NCBI RefSeq assembly: GCF_015767635.1
Contig: NZ_CP065230.1
Span: forward strand, 3,224,001 to 3,288,000
Reading direction: 5' to 3'
Source: Halomonas sp. A40-4
Lineage (GTDB): Bacteria; Pseudomonadota; Gammaproteobacteria; Pseudomonadales; Halomonadaceae
Length of the DNA: 64,000 bases
The notes under the pieces were generated by a model that saw only the letters and a program-made list of their open reading frames with translations, made no database searches and was not told the origin of the DNA. Below, one piece after another: positions 35,102 to 45,578 of the stretch. Position numbers and translations under genes: made by a program. Position 1 is the stretch's first letter. Each line of letters starts with the position of its first letter.

Positions 35102-35796
35102 GCGGGCTTTTTCCACGCCACCTGGTTGCGCAGATAGACCGGCTGCACGGCGTGGGCTGGCTGCCCCAGACCAACCGCGAAGTCCCGGGCGGCCAGCCAG
35201 GCCATTTCCTCAGCACGCGGCTCCAGGTCGGTCAGGTGCTGCGTCATCGCCGCCTGCAAGGGTGCGCTGAACTGCTCCCAACGTGTAAAACCGGAACCGA
35301 TACCGACCCAATCGGGTTCTTCGTCAGGCAGAGTTACCGCATCAGGCGCCATGACCGCCTCGGCACTTTGAAGGCGCAAGCTGTCGTGCAAACAGTGCCA
35401 CGTCGCCACATAAACTTCTCCCATACGGGCATCCAGCGCGGTGACAACATGGCGCAAGTGATAGCGTCGGTGGGCCTGGAGTGCCAGCGCTTCGAGCGTG
35501 GAGATACCCAGCAACGGTCGATCCAGCCCAAATGCCAGGCCTTGCGCTGCCCCCGCTGCGATACGCAGCCCGGTAAACGAACCGGGGCCGTGACCGTAGG
35601 CAATCGCATCCAGCTGGCTTGAGGTAACCTGGGCGTCGCCCAACACCTCATCGACCATCGGCAACAGCCGCCGGGTATGCGCACGCGGTGTCATTTCAAA
35701 GCGCGCAACACACTCGCTGTGGTCGGCGTCCTGACGCAGCAAGGCAGCGGAGCAGGCACTTGAAGAGGCATCGAGGGCGAGAAGATATAGCGACAT
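35098..35796 (-). CDS. tsaB: tRNA threonylcarbamoyladenosine protein TsaB
   Basis: 232-aa protein of the ASKHA fold (YeaZ). [14 protein letters not shown] at the N-terminus, then [25 protein letters not shown] and [13 protein letters not shown], are diagnostic. TsaB is the scaffold partner of TsaD in making t6A37 in tRNAs that read ANN codons; it lacks catalytic activity itself. It overlaps rsmJ by 4 bases. Confidence 0.95.
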   Translation of the reverse strand: MSLYLLALDASSSACSAALLRQDADHSECVARFEMTPRAHTRRLLPMVDEVLGDAQVTSSQLDAIAYGHGPGSFTGLRIAAGAAQGLAFGLDRPLLGISTLEALALQAHRRYHLRHVVTALDARMGEVYVATWHCLHDSLRLQSAEAVMAPDAVTLPDEEPDWVGIGSGFTRWEQFSAPLQAAMTQHLTDLEPRAEEMAWLAARDFAVGLGQPAHAVQPVYLRNQVAWKKPA

Positions 35797-35910
35797 AGCG
35801 ATTCAGCACTCGTGAGAAGTAGAGAGGCATTATACCTTTGCCTTGCGCATACGACGATGACCCGCACTTGGCGGGCCATCACGTATTGGCTCGTGCTTGC
35901 CTGGGGCGCC

Positions 35911-36624
<714 letters not shown>

Positions 36625-36753
36625 CTAAGGCGACACAACTACCCAAAAGCCTGAAAGCATGGTTGTGAAGGCATTTTTTTAAATAAAATCAGCCAAGTGA
36701 CGCCCAACCTGTACTTTGGTCGCCCTTGTGTTCAAACAAAGGAGGCCCAAACA

Positions 36754-36781
36754 CGAGCGGCGCCCTGACGGACGCCGCTCG
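36754..36781 (-). terminator. Candidate terminator after aceF
   Basis: CGAGCGGCG (36754-36762) pairs with CGCCGCTCG (36773-36781). On the minus strand TGTTTGGG follows, a poor T tract. It lies 20 bases beyond the aceF stop. Confidence 0.5.
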
Positions 36782-36800
36782 CAAGACCCTCCATTGCCAC

Positions 36801-38831
36801 TTACAGCAGTAGACGGCGAATATCGGTCAGGACATCCGCAAGGAACGCGGTAAAGCGCGCTGCATCCGCACCGTTGATCGCACGGTGATCGTATGACAGC
36901 GATAGCGGCATCATAAGCCTCGGCTGGAAGGCACTGCCATCCCATACCGGCTTCATCTGGGACTTGGAAACACCCAGAATGGCCACTTCCGGTGCATTGA
37001 CGATAGGTGTGAACGCGGTACCGCCAATCGAGCCCAGGCTCGAAATGGTAAAGCACCCACCGGTCATCTCGTCACGCTTGAGCTTTTTGGACTGCGCTTT
37101 CTTGCCAAGCTCAGCCATCTCCTTGGCAATCTCAATCAGGGATTTCTGGTCGGCGTTACGCACCACCGGGACCATCAAGCCTTCTGGCGTGTCCACCGCC
37201 ACCCCGATATGCACATAGTTCTTCCATACCAGCGTTTCGCCGTCACCTTTCAGGCTGACGTTGAACTGCGGGAATTTGCGCAGTGCGAAGGCACAAGCCT
37301 TGACCATGAACGGCAGCGGCGTCAGCTTCGCGCCCTGGGCCTCGGCTTCGGCTTTCATGGACTTGCGGAAGTTCTCAAGCTCGGTGATATCCGCTTCGTC
37401 GAACTGGGTAACGTGGGGCACGTTGAGCCAGCTGCGATGCAAATTGGTCGCGCCCATCTTGAGCAGACGACCCATCGGCTTCTCTTCCACCTCGCCAAAC
37501 TGGCTGAAGTCAACTTCCGGGATCGGCGGTATACCTGCGCCACCGGTGGCAGCGGGCGCTGCACCCGCCTGCGCTTTGCCCTGATTGGCAATGGCCTGTT
37601 TCACATAGGCCTGAACATCTTCTTTCAACACACGGTCTTTCGGGCCACTGGGCTTGACCAGCCCCAGGTCAACACCCAGTTCGCGTGCCAGCATGCGCAC
37701 GGCGGGGCCAGCATGAACCAACTTGCCATCACGTGGCTTGTGCGATGCCATCTGCGCTTCGGGGCTGGGGGTGCCAGCAGGCGACTCGGCAGATTTGGCA
37801 CTGGATGGGCTGGCGCTCTGCGGCTGGGCTTTTTCAGGGGCGGCCTTTTTCGGGGCTGCCTGCTTGGCACCCGCGACTTCAATATAGCCGATCACATCGC
37901 CTTCGGAGACCGTGTCGCCCTCTTTGACGGTCAGCTCAAGGAGCTTGCCTTTGTAGGGGCTAGGGACATCCATTGACGCCTTGTCGGATTCCAGCGTGAT
38001 TAACGGGTCTTCTTCGTTGACCTCGTCTCCGGCCGCTACGCCAATTTCAATAATCGGTACGTCAGAGGAGCCGGACAGGTCCGGTACTCGAATCTCTTTG
38101 CGCGCCGGCTCACCGCTAGCAGCTTCTTCTGGCTCGTCATGCTGCTCAGCCGCCGCTTGTGGTTCGCTGCTGGCCTGGCTGGACGTCTGCTCGTCGGCCG
38201 TGTCTTCGGCGTCGTCGCCTTCACCGGCGATTTCCATTTGCCCAATGACATCGCCTTCAGAGACCGTATCACCTTCTTTCACGCTGAACGAAACGATCTT
38301 ACCGGTATGAGGACTCGGCACGTCCATGGAGGCTTTATCGGACTCCAGAGTGATCAAGGTATCTTCGGCGTCAACTTCATCGCCTTCACCCACCGCGACT
38401 TCAATGATTTCGACGTTATCCGAGCCACCCAGATCGGGCACTTTGATATCCACGGTCTGCTTGCCGCCGGACGCCTTCTTGGCGGCAGGCTTCGAGGGTT
38501 CCGGCGCAGGTGCTTTGGAGGGGGCTTCGTCCTGCTGGCTGCCGGATGACTCAGCGGGAGAGACGTCGCTTTCACCCCCGGCATCGCCACCACCTTCGAC
38601 TTCCAGCTCGACGATATCGTCACCTTCAGAGACGCTATCGCCCTCTTTGACCAGCACCTTTATGACCTTCCCCCCTTTCGGAGCCGGTACGTCCATGCTG
38701 GCTTTATCGGATTCGAGCGTGATCAGGGTGTCTTCTGCTTCAATGACATCGCCTTCCGACACCGCAATCTCGATGATTTCGACATCGGTATCACCACCGA
38801 TATCGGGAACTTTGATGATTTCGCTACTCAA
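36801..38831 (-). CDS. aceF: Pyruvate dehydrogenase E2 (dihydrolipoyl acetyltransferase), three lipoyl domains
   Basis: 676-aa core of pyruvate dehydrogenase, carrying acetyl groups on swinging lipoyl arms to CoA. Three lipoyl domains repeat LITLESDKASMDVP (first lipoyl lysine K43; the others near residues 170 and 290), joined by Ala/Pro-rich linkers. An E3/E1-binding domain (AGPAVRMLARELGVDL) and the catalytic domain ending in SYDHRAINGADAARF follow, with active-site H649. The residue four after it is Asn where E. coli has Asp; Asn also occurs in the Azotobacter enzyme. It starts with TTG, with AAGGAG 7-8 bases upstream. Confidence 0.96.
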   Translation of the reverse strand: MSSEIIKVPDIGGDTDVEIIEIAVSEGDVIEAEDTLITLESDKASMDVPAPKGGKVIKVLVKEGDSVSEGDDIVELEVEGGGDAGGESDVSPAESSGSQQDEAPSKAPAPEPSKPAAKKASGGKQTVDIKVPDLGGSDNVEIIEVAVGEGDEVDAEDTLITLESDKASMDVPSPHTGKIVSFSVKEGDTVSEGDVIGQMEIAGEGDDAEDTADEQTSSQASSEPQAAAEQHDEPEEAASGEPARKEIRVPDLSGSSDVPIIEIGVAAGDEVNEEDPLITLESDKASMDVPSPYKGKLLELTVKEGDTVSEGDVIGYIEVAGAKQAAPKKAAPEKAQPQSASPSSAKSAESPAGTPSPEAQMASHKPRDGKLVHAGPAVRMLARELGVDLGLVKPSGPKDRVLKEDVQAYVKQAIANQGKAQAGAAPAATGGAGIPPIPEVDFSQFGEVEEKPMGRLLKMGATNLHRSWLNVPHVTQFDEADITELENFRKSMKAEAEAQGAKLTPLPFMVKACAFALRKFPQFNVSLKGDGETLVWKNYVHIGVAVDTPEGLMVPVVRNADQKSLIEIAKEMAELGKKAQSKKLKRDEMTGGCFTISSLGSIGGTAFTPIVNAPEVAILGVSKSQMKPVWDGSAFQPRLMMPLSLSYDHRAINGADAARFTAFLADVLTDIRRLLL

Positions 38832-38860
38832 GGTCGCGCTCCTTTAAAATCGGATCGAGC

Positions 38861-38880
38861 CGGCGGGCATTTGCCCGCCG
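38861..38880 (-). other. Hairpin between aceE and aceF
   Basis: CGGCGGGCA (38861-38869) pairs with TGCCCGCCG (38872-38880), a very stable stem with a minimal loop and no T tract. It lies between the aceE stop and aceF start. It may tune E1:E2 expression by mRNA processing or protection. Confidence 0.5.
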
Positions 38881-38889
38881 GGCAGCGGA

Positions 38890-41562
38890 TCAGCTGGTCA
38901 GCGGGTTCGGCTTGTTGACATCGATGCCGTACTTCTTCAGGGCGTCACCGACAAGCTTGCGATCGATTTCGCCACGGTCTGCCAGTGCGCGCAGCGCCGC
39001 GACAGTCACGAAGTAACGATCCACCTCAAAGAAGTAACGCAGCTTCTCGCGGGTATCGGAACGACCAAAGCCATCGGTACCCAGTACAGTGTAATCGTTC
39101 GGCACCCAGGCACGCACCTGATCAGCGTATAGCTTCATGTAGTCGGTAGACGCAATCACCGGCCCTTCACGGCCTTCCAGACACTTGGTGACGTGAGGCT
39201 TGATGGCCTCGGCTTCAGGGCTCAGGAAGGCTTCCCGGTCCAGCAGCAGTGCTTCACGACGTAGTTCATTGAAGCTGGTCACGCTCCAGATATCAGCGCC
39301 AATCCCCCAGTCGTTTTCAAGCAGTGTGGCCGCTTCTTCGACTTCGCGCAGGATCGTACCCGAACCCATCAGCTGCACGCGGCCTTTTTTGCCCTTGGTT
39401 TCGCGTAGCAGGTACATGCCTTTGACGATGTCGTCGACAGGCACAGTTTCAAGCTCGGGGTGCTCGTAGTTCTCGTTCATGACCGTCAGGTAATAGAAGC
39501 AGTTCTCCTTGTCGGTGAACATGCGCTTCATGCCATCATGCAGAATCACCGCGACCTCATGGGCATAGGTCGGGTCGTAGCTGCGGCAGTTGGGAATGGT
39601 CGATGCCTGAATCAGGCTGTGGCCATCCTGGTGCTGCAAACCCTCACCGTTGAGCGTCGTGCGGCCTGCGGTACCGCCAACCATGAAGCCACGTGCCTGC
39701 AGGTCGCCTGCTGCCCAAGCCAGATCGCCGATACGCTGGAAGCCGAACATCGAGTAATAGACGTAGAACGGCAGCAGGGTGACGTTGTTGTTGCTGTAGG
39801 AGGTGGCCGCTGCAATCCACGCGGACATCGCGCCTGCTTCGGAAATACCCTCCTCGAGAATCTGGCCCTTCTGATCTTCACGGTAGAACATGATCTGGCC
39901 TTTATCGACCGGCTCATACTTCTGCCCTTCAGAGGTGTAGATCCCCAACTGACGGAACATGCCTTCCATGCCGAAGGTACGCGCCTCGTCAGGAATAATC
40001 GGCACCACTTTCTTGCCGATCTTCTTGTCCTTGACCAGCCCGTTCAGCACCCGCACAAACGCCATGGTGGTGGACACTTCACGGCCTTTGGAACCGCCCA
40101 TTTGCGAGGCAAAGGCTTTATCTTCAAGGGTGGGAATTTCCAGCGCCTCGAAGTCGCTGCGACGGCTGGGCAAATAGCCACCCAGGCGCTCGCGCTGCAG
40201 GTGCAAGTACTTGAGTTCGGGGGAATCCTGCTCTGGCATGTAGTACGGCACGTCTTTGAGCTGCTCGTCGGTCAGCGGAATGCCGAAGCGGTCACGGAAA
40301 GTCTTCAGCGCCTCGTATTCCATGCTCTTGACCTGATGGGCTTCGTTGGCGGCTTCGCCATCGCCACTACCCATGCCATAGCCCTTGACGGTATGCGCCA
40401 GGATGACCGTGGGCTTGCCGTTCGAGGTATTAACCGCCTCGTGGTAGGCCGCGTAGACCTTGAACGGGTCGTGACCACCGCGGTTGAGCTTCCAGATGTC
40501 CTCGTCGGAGAGGTCTTTGACCATCTCTTCGGTTTCCGGATACTTGCCGAAGAAGTGCTCGCGGGTATAGGCCCCGCCGTTGGCCTTGTAGTTCTGATAC
40601 TCGCCGTCGACTGCTTCGTCCATGCGGTTTTGCAGAATGCCTTTCTTGTCCTTCTCGAACAGTGGATCCCAGTGGCGACCCCAGACAACCTTGATAACGT
40701 TCCAGCCCGCACCGCGGAATACACCCTCGAATTCGTCCATGACGCGGGAATTACCGCGCACAGGGCCATCCAGACGCTGGAGGTTACAGTTGATGACGAA
40801 AATCAGGTTGTCGAGGTTTTCACGACCGGCCAGTGAAATGGCGCCCAGAGATTCCGGCTCGTCGCACTCGCCGTCACCCAGGAAGCACCAGATCTTGCGG
40901 TCGTACATGTCTTTCAGCTCACGGTGATGCAGGTACTTCATCACGTGCGCCTGGTAGATCGCCTGGATCGGACCAAGGCCCATGGAAACCGTCGGGAATT
41001 GCCAGTAATCCGGCATCAGCCACGGGTGCGGGTAGGATGACAGGCCATCACCATCGACTTCCTGGCGGAAACGGTCCATCTGTTCTTCGCTCAGGCGGCC
41101 TTCCAGGTAGGAGCGCGCGTAGATACCCGGTGCCACGTGGCCCTGAATGTAGATCAGGTCGCCTTCGAAGTCGCCCTGAGGAGCACGGAAAAAGTGGTTA
41201 AAGCCCACGTCATACAGCGTGGCTGATGACATGAAGCTGGCAATGTGGCCGCCCAGACCGGGCTTGGCGCGGTTGTTGCGAATCACCTGGGCAATGGCAT
41301 TATAGCGGATCAAGGAGCGGATACGCCGCTCCATGAACAGGTCGCCAGGCATCGGCGCTTCGCGGTGAACCGGAATCGTATTACGATGCGGGGTTGTCAC
41401 CGAGAAGGGCACCCTCATGCCGTCCCGACGCAGGCGGTCCGCCAGGCGGGTCATCAGGTAGCGGGCACGATCTTCGCCCTCACGATCCAATACCGACTCC
41501 AGGGAATCAATCCATTCCGTGGTTTCGATCGGATCGAGATCTTCTCTTGTCTCCAGACTCAT
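38890..41562 (-). CDS. aceE: Pyruvate dehydrogenase E1 component (homodimeric)
   Basis: 890-aa thiamine-diphosphate enzyme that decarboxylates pyruvate and acetylates the E2 lipoyl group. It is the single-chain E1 type of gammaproteobacteria (E. coli 887 aa). The ThDP motif GDGECDEPESLGAI ends in the NLIFVINCN segment, and the N-terminal E2-binding start (ETTEWIDSLESVLDREG) is conserved. GGAGAG precedes the start. It is first in aceE-aceF; no E3 (lpd) gene follows in this direction. Confidence 0.97.
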   Translation of the reverse strand: MSLETREDLDPIETTEWIDSLESVLDREGEDRARYLMTRLADRLRRDGMRVPFSVTTPHRNTIPVHREAPMPGDLFMERRIRSLIRYNAIAQVIRNNRAKPGLGGHIASFMSSATLYDVGFNHFFRAPQGDFEGDLIYIQGHVAPGIYARSYLEGRLSEEQMDRFRQEVDGDGLSSYPHPWLMPDYWQFPTVSMGLGPIQAIYQAHVMKYLHHRELKDMYDRKIWCFLGDGECDEPESLGAISLAGRENLDNLIFVINCNLQRLDGPVRGNSRVMDEFEGVFRGAGWNVIKVVWGRHWDPLFEKDKKGILQNRMDEAVDGEYQNYKANGGAYTREHFFGKYPETEEMVKDLSDEDIWKLNRGGHDPFKVYAAYHEAVNTSNGKPTVILAHTVKGYGMGSGDGEAANEAHQVKSMEYEALKTFRDRFGIPLTDEQLKDVPYYMPEQDSPELKYLHLQRERLGGYLPSRRSDFEALEIPTLEDKAFASQMGGSKGREVSTTMAFVRVLNGLVKDKKIGKKVVPIIPDEARTFGMEGMFRQLGIYTSEGQKYEPVDKGQIMFYREDQKGQILEEGISEAGAMSAWIAAATSYSNNNVTLLPFYVYYSMFGFQRIGDLAWAAGDLQARGFMVGGTAGRTTLNGEGLQHQDGHSLIQASTIPNCRSYDPTYAHEVAVILHDGMKRMFTDKENCFYYLTVMNENYEHPELETVPVDDIVKGMYLLRETKGKKGRVQLMGSGTILREVEEAATLLENDWGIGADIWSVTSFNELRREALLLDREAFLSPEAEAIKPHVTKCLEGREGPVIASTDYMKLYADQVRAWVPNDYTVLGTDGFGRSDTREKLRYFFEVDRYFVTVAALRALADRGEIDRKLVGDALKKYGIDVNKPNPLTS

Positions 41563-41910
41563 AGAGGTCTCTCCGAATGACGATAAATGACAATCAACCC
41601 CGCTGGCCCGTTGGGCCTGGGGCGGCTGTGGTGTGTCGCCACCACTGGCATGCTGACAGTCGACGCCTGAGCGTCGTCTGGTTTTTCTTCTACATTCAAC
41701 GAGCTACATACATGGAAATGTAGTAAAGCTACATAATTGTTGTAAAAGTTAGCCTTTTGTATAGGCGAAGATACCGCAAAGTCGCCACGCTGCCAATTAC
41801 AGTAACACCTAAAAGGCTATCGAAAACAAACTATTGCACCGCAACATAAGGCATTGTTAAGGCACTTGCCAAGACGACCCAGACCCCCCTCATGTAGTCA
41901 AACTACCGTT
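41563..41910. other. 348-base regulatory region upstream of aceE
   Basis: No gene is seen between aceE and ampD, both on the minus strand. The region holds an alternating repeat of CTACAT/ATGTAG at 41704-41734. No PdhR-type ATTGGT-N3-ACCAAT site was found, although aceEF operons in enteric bacteria have one. Confidence 0.6.
41704..41734. repeat. Alternating inverted repeats CTACAT/ATGTAG upstream of aceE
   Basis: CTACAT (41704-41709), ATGTAG (41718-41723) and CTACAT (41729-41734) alternate in orientation. Adjacent copies form perfect inverted repeats with 8- and 5-base centres. The outer copies extend to AGCTACATA. The site is about 140 bases before aceE and is a candidate multimeric operator. 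Confidence 0.5.
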
Positions 41911-42516
41911 TTAATTTCTTGACTCATCCCGACTTAAATCATCTTCCTGGGTCGCAACCAACTGACGCCAATAAGCCCAATCAAACGTTGGCCCGGGGTC
42001 GGTTTTACGCAACGGTGCCACCCGTGCATGACTGGTCACACGCTCCGGGGTAAGCGCAGGATAACGGCCCAACAACCACCGAGCAGCCTTGGCCAACGCC
42101 ACATACTGGGCCTTGGTAAAGGGCGTCGTTTCATCACCTTCCAGTTCAATACCCACCGAAAAATCATTGAGCGCTTGCCGCCAGCGCTGTTGGCGCGAAT
42201 CCCACCAACGGGAACGTCCTGCGTGCCAGGCCCGCTGATCGGTGTCGACAAACTGGACGCATTCGCCATCGCGGCGAATCAGCAGGTGGGCGGATACCCG
42301 TAAATGGGCAATGGCGGCAAAATAAGGATGTGCACCGGGGTCTAGCTGGTTGGTAAACAGTGCCTCAACGGCTGTTCCCTGAAACTGACCGGGAGGCAGG
42401 CTGATGGCATGAATCAGCAGTAGCGATACCTCGTCATCGGGGCGCTGGTCTGCATTTGGCGACGCCACCTGGCGTGCGACTTGCCATCGGCCAGGAGAAA
42501 ATTGTCGGTCAATCAC
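41911..42516 (-). CDS. ampD: 1,6-anhydro-N-acetylmuramyl-L-alanine amidase AmpD
   Basis: 201-aa cytoplasmic zinc amidase that cleaves the peptide from anhydro-muropeptides in cell-wall recycling, and so limits AmpC induction. Zinc ligands fit the first His of [13 protein letters not shown], the His of [16 protein letters not shown] and its Asp. [13 protein letters not shown] and [11 protein letters not shown] are family motifs. A GTG start at 42516 is used, with GAGGAG 8 bases upstream; the frame is open far beyond, but that part overlaps nadC and has no AmpD similarity. It is divergent from nadC. Confidence 0.93.
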   Translation of the reverse strand: MIDRQFSPGRWQVARQVASPNADQRPDDEVSLLLIHAISLPPGQFQGTAVEALFTNQLDPGAHPYFAAIAHLRVSAHLLIRRDGECVQFVDTDQRAWHAGRSRWWDSRQQRWRQALNDFSVGIELEGDETTPFTKAQYVALAKAARWLLGRYPALTPERVTSHARVAPLRKTDPGPTFDWAYWRQLVATQEDDLSRDESRN

Positions 42517-42594
42517 GCGAAGGACTCCTCTACGTTGGCGCTCTCTTTCACTATAATGCCGGTCATCGACGTTAACGCCCAGAGAATTGATGCC

Positions 42595-43449
42595 ATGCAT
42601 TACCAAACTGCCCTTGCCGAAGAAATCCGCTCCAGTGCTGCTCGTCTGCTCTCCGAAGACGTAGGCCCGGGCGATATCACCGCCGAGTTGATTCCGGACC
42701 ACCAACTGGCGACGGCGGAGGTCATTACCCGCGTCCCGGCCGTGCTGTGCGGCGTTGCCTTTGTCGACGATATTTTCCGCCGCCTGGACAGCCGCGTTGC
42801 ACTTTACTGGCAAGCCGCCGACGGTGACCGACTGGAGGCCGGGCAATGTTTTCTCACCCTGGAGGGCCCCGCACGTAGCCTGTTGACTGGCGAACGTGCC
42901 GCCCTCAACGTGCTGCAAACGCTGTCAGCCACGGCGACAACGACCCGCCGCTATGTCGACCTGATCGCCGACACCGGCGTGCGCTTGCTGGATACCCGCA
43001 AGACGCTGCCCGGCATGCGGCTGGCACAGAAATACGCCGTGATGTGTGGCGGCGGCCACAATCATCGCATTGGCCTATGGGATGCGTTTCTGATCAAGGA
43101 AAATCATATCGCCGCCTGTGGCGGCATCCAGGCAGCGGTGGCCCAGGCGCGCAAACTGGCCGCCGAGCTTCCCGTTGAGGTTGAGGTCGAAAATTTCGCC
43201 GAGTTGGAACAGGCGCTGGCCGCGAAAGCAGATGTCATTATGCTGGATAATTTCAGCCTGGATGAACTGCGCACGGCCGTTGAACTGACGGCTGGCAGCG
43301 CCACGCTTGAAGCGTCAGGGAATGTTGATACCGAGACCCTGCGCGCGATTGCTGAGACCGGCGTCGACTGTATCTCCTGTGGCACCTTGACCAAGGACAT
43401 CCAGGCCATTGACCTGTCGATGCGGATCACCCGCCAAACTAACCGTTAA
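42595..43449 (+). CDS. nadC: Quinolinate phosphoribosyltransferase
   Basis: 284-aa enzyme of NAD synthesis that turns quinolinate and PRPP into nicotinate mononucleotide. [52 protein letters not shown] and [20 protein letters not shown] are typical. ATG at 42595 gives normal length, although its ribosome site is weak (AGAG). It is divergent from ampD, as in Pseudomonas and E. coli. Confidence 0.96.
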   Translation: MHYQTALAEEIRSSAARLLSEDVGPGDITAELIPDHQLATAEVITRVPAVLCGVAFVDDIFRRLDSRVALYWQAADGDRLEAGQCFLTLEGPARSLLTGERAALNVLQTLSATATTTRRYVDLIADTGVRLLDTRKTLPGMRLAQKYAVMCGGGHNHRIGLWDAFLIKENHIAACGGIQAAVAQARKLAAELPVEVEVENFAELEQALAAKADVIMLDNFSLDELRTAVELTAGSATLEASGNVDTETLRAIAETGVDCISCGTLTKDIQAIDLSMRITRQTNR

Positions 43450-43459
43450 CCGGATGAAG

Positions 43460-43981
43460 TCAGGTCTCGACGGCGTTAAGCCGCTTCTGCAGACGAAAAC
43501 GCTGAAGCGGCTCACCGCCACGCTCAACCCACTGCTCGCCAAGGTTTTCCCAACCGCGCCGCAGCAGCCGTTCATAGAGCGTCAGGCTTGCCTCGATCTG
43601 AATACGGGAAACACCCTGCTCCAACAGCCACCGTTCAGCGTGAATCAACAGCGTAGTGCCGATGCCGCGTCCGTTGAGCGATGGCCACACATAGAGGGTC
43701 TCAACCCGTCCGGCTGGCACATCAAGTTCAATAAACCCGACGCAGCGACCATCACAGCTGGCAACAAGCGTCGTATATAGCGCCTGGCGCGCTGACCAGG
43801 CGCTGGCCTCGCGGGGTAAGGCGCTCGCCCATGCGCGCCGCTGCGCCAGGCTGTAACGCGTTGCAGCCCCTTGCATGACGGCATGGTAAAACACCTCCGC
43901 TTGATCAGCGGCATCTCTGGCACGTGCCACGCGGTAGGTGATGCGGGCCGTCGAGGGCTGTGCAGTCTGTTCATCTGTCAT
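43460..43981 (-). CDS. GNAT-family N-acetyltransferase
   Basis: 173-aa protein of the GNAT fold. The acetyl-CoA-binding motif A is present as ETLYVWPSLNGRGIGTTLLIHAERWLLEQG (R-x-x-G-x-G pattern), with IELDVPAGRVETLYV as the preceding strand. The substrate cannot be told. It is convergent with nadC (10-base gap). Confidence 0.88.
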   Translation of the reverse strand: MTDEQTAQPSTARITYRVARARDAADQAEVFYHAVMQGAATRYSLAQRRAWASALPREASAWSARQALYTTLVASCDGRCVGFIELDVPAGRVETLYVWPSLNGRGIGTTLLIHAERWLLEQGVSRIQIEASLTLYERLLRRGWENLGEQWVERGGEPLQRFRLQKRLNAVET

Positions 43982-44098
43982 GTTTCACCATGTGAGCGTT
44001 ATCGCTTTCTTTTTTCAAGGCATGCTCAGCACCACTGTACTGAGAACACGGCTGTTTTATACTCAGCCCTCTGGTTTTCCCTTTGATAAGGCAGTGTG

Positions 44099-44827
44099 AT
44101 GCATCATGCCCCTTCCAGCGAGTCCTTTACACTGACGCCTATCGGCTATGTGGTTAGCGACTACGCCGACAAGTTTGGCGTTCCCCGCCAGCCTGGCCTG
44201 GCGCCTGCAGCCAACGCCGAGTTGATACTTAGCCCGCCTTATGACGACCCGCTGGTCGTGCGCGGGCTCGACGCGTTCAGCCATGTGTGGATCAGCTTTG
44301 TGTTCCACCAGAGTCCTGAACGCTGGTCACCTCTCGTCAGACCGCCGCGGTTAGGTGGCAACCGAAAAGTGGGCGTGTTTGCCAGCCGCAGTACGCATCG
44401 CCCCAACAGGCTAGGTCTTTCGCTTGTCGAACTGGGGGGTATTGATACCCATCAGGGCGTGCGCCTGAAACTGTCAGGCTGCGACCTGGTCAACGGCACC
44501 CCCGTGGTGGATATTAAACCCTACCTCCCCTGGGCTGAATCCCCACCTAATGCGCAAGCAGGCTTTGCCCCCGCCCCACCCGAACAGTTGACGGTTCAGT
44601 TCAGCGCTACTGCCCTTGATCAGCTGGCACAGCGTGCTGATCGCGACTCATTAAGCGCGCTGATCGAGCAGGTCATTGGTCAGGATCCTCGACCGGCCTA
44701 CCGGCACGGCCAAGCTTCCGAGCGGGTTTACGGTGTCCGGCTTCGCGATGTGGACGTCAAATTTTGTCCGCGCCAGAACGGCGAAGCCACCACACTGGAG
44801 GTGGTGGCTATCGACATTAGCGGCTAG
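44099..44827 (+). CDS. trmO: tRNA (N6-threonylcarbamoyladenosine-N6)-methyltransferase TrmO
   Basis: 242-aa protein of the TrmO/TsaA (YaeB) family, which methylates t6A37 to m6t6A in tRNA-Thr using SAM. FTLTPIGYVVSDYADKFGVPRQPGL at the N-terminus and VGVFASRSTHRPNRLGLSLVEL are signature segments; VVDIKPYLPW follows. A C-terminal extension with RPAYRH is usual. ATG at 44099 is preferred to the GTG just before it. Confidence 0.94.
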   Translation: MHHAPSSESFTLTPIGYVVSDYADKFGVPRQPGLAPAANAELILSPPYDDPLVVRGLDAFSHVWISFVFHQSPERWSPLVRPPRLGGNRKVGVFASRSTHRPNRLGLSLVELGGIDTHQGVRLKLSGCDLVNGTPVVDIKPYLPWAESPPNAQAGFAPAPPEQLTVQFSATALDQLAQRADRDSLSALIEQVIGQDPRPAYRHGQASERVYGVRLRDVDVKFCPRQNGEATTLEVVAIDISG

Positions 44828-44830
44828 ACG

Positions 44831-45547
44831 TTAGCGGGGAAAGGTAACCCCGAGGCGGCGGCCAACTTCTTCGTAGGCTTCAATCACGCCGCCAAGGCCC
44901 TGGCGAAAACGATCCTTGTCGAGCTTCTCGCGGGTATTGGCGTCCCATAACCGGCATCCGTCAGGGGAGAACTCATCACCCAGCACCACTTGGCCGTTAA
45001 ATACGCCAAACTCAAGCTTGTAATCCACCAGGAGCATATCGCCCTCCGCAAACAGCTGCTTGAGCACATGATTGACCTTGAAGGTGAGCGTTTTCATCTT
45101 GGCGAGCTGCTCTGGGGTCGCCCAGCCAAATGTTTCCGCCAGCGACTCGTTGATCATCGGGTCGCCCTTTTCGTCGTTTTTCAGGAACAGTTCGAACGTC
45201 GGCGGGTTCAGCGCGATACCTTCCTCAACGCCGAGTCGCTTGACCAGACCGCCCGCGGCAATATTGCGCACCACACATTCCACCGGGATCATCTGCATCT
45301 TCTTGACCAGACTTTCTGTGTCAGAAAGCTGCTTCTCGAAATGCGTCGGAATGCCGGCATCTTCCAGCCGCTCCATGATGTAGGCATTGAAGAGGTTATT
45401 CACCATCCCCTTGCGCGCCAGCGACTCTTTCTTCTTGCCGTCAAAGGCGCTGGTGTCATCACGAAACTCAAGTACCAGCAGATCCGGATCATCGGTGGTG
45501 TAGACAGATTTTGCCTTACCGGCATAGAGTTCTTGGCGCTTTTCCAT
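44831..45547 (-). CDS. purC: SAICAR synthetase
   Basis: 238-aa purine-synthesis enzyme that joins CAIR and aspartate. [39 protein letters not shown] and [11 protein letters not shown] are conserved; length matches E. coli PurC (237). ATG at 45547 has GGAG upstream. Order dapA-bamC-purC on one strand is typical of gammaproteobacteria. Confidence 0.97.
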   Translation of the reverse strand: MEKRQELYAGKAKSVYTTDDPDLLVLEFRDDTSAFDGKKKESLARKGMVNNLFNAYIMERLEDAGIPTHFEKQLSDTESLVKKMQMIPVECVVRNIAAGGLVKRLGVEEGIALNPPTFELFLKNDEKGDPMINESLAETFGWATPEQLAKMKTLTFKVNHVLKQLFAEGDMLLVDYKLEFGVFNGQVVLGDEFSPDGCRLWDANTREKLDKDRFRQGLGGVIEAYEEVGRRLGVTFPR

Positions 45548-45578
45548 GGGAGCTCCGCAGAGAGACAAGGTCATTGAA

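Noticed and set aside
39460-40836. Long plus-strand open frame (458 codons) across aceE
   Set aside because: It lies antisense to the clearly conserved aceE. Its composition is that of a shadow frame in GC-rich DNA, with no ribosome site or recognisable domain.
42517-42918. Long N-terminal extension of ampD
   Set aside because: The extension overlaps nadC on the opposite strand, has no AmpD similarity, and a GTG with GAGGAG at 42516 gives the normal family length.
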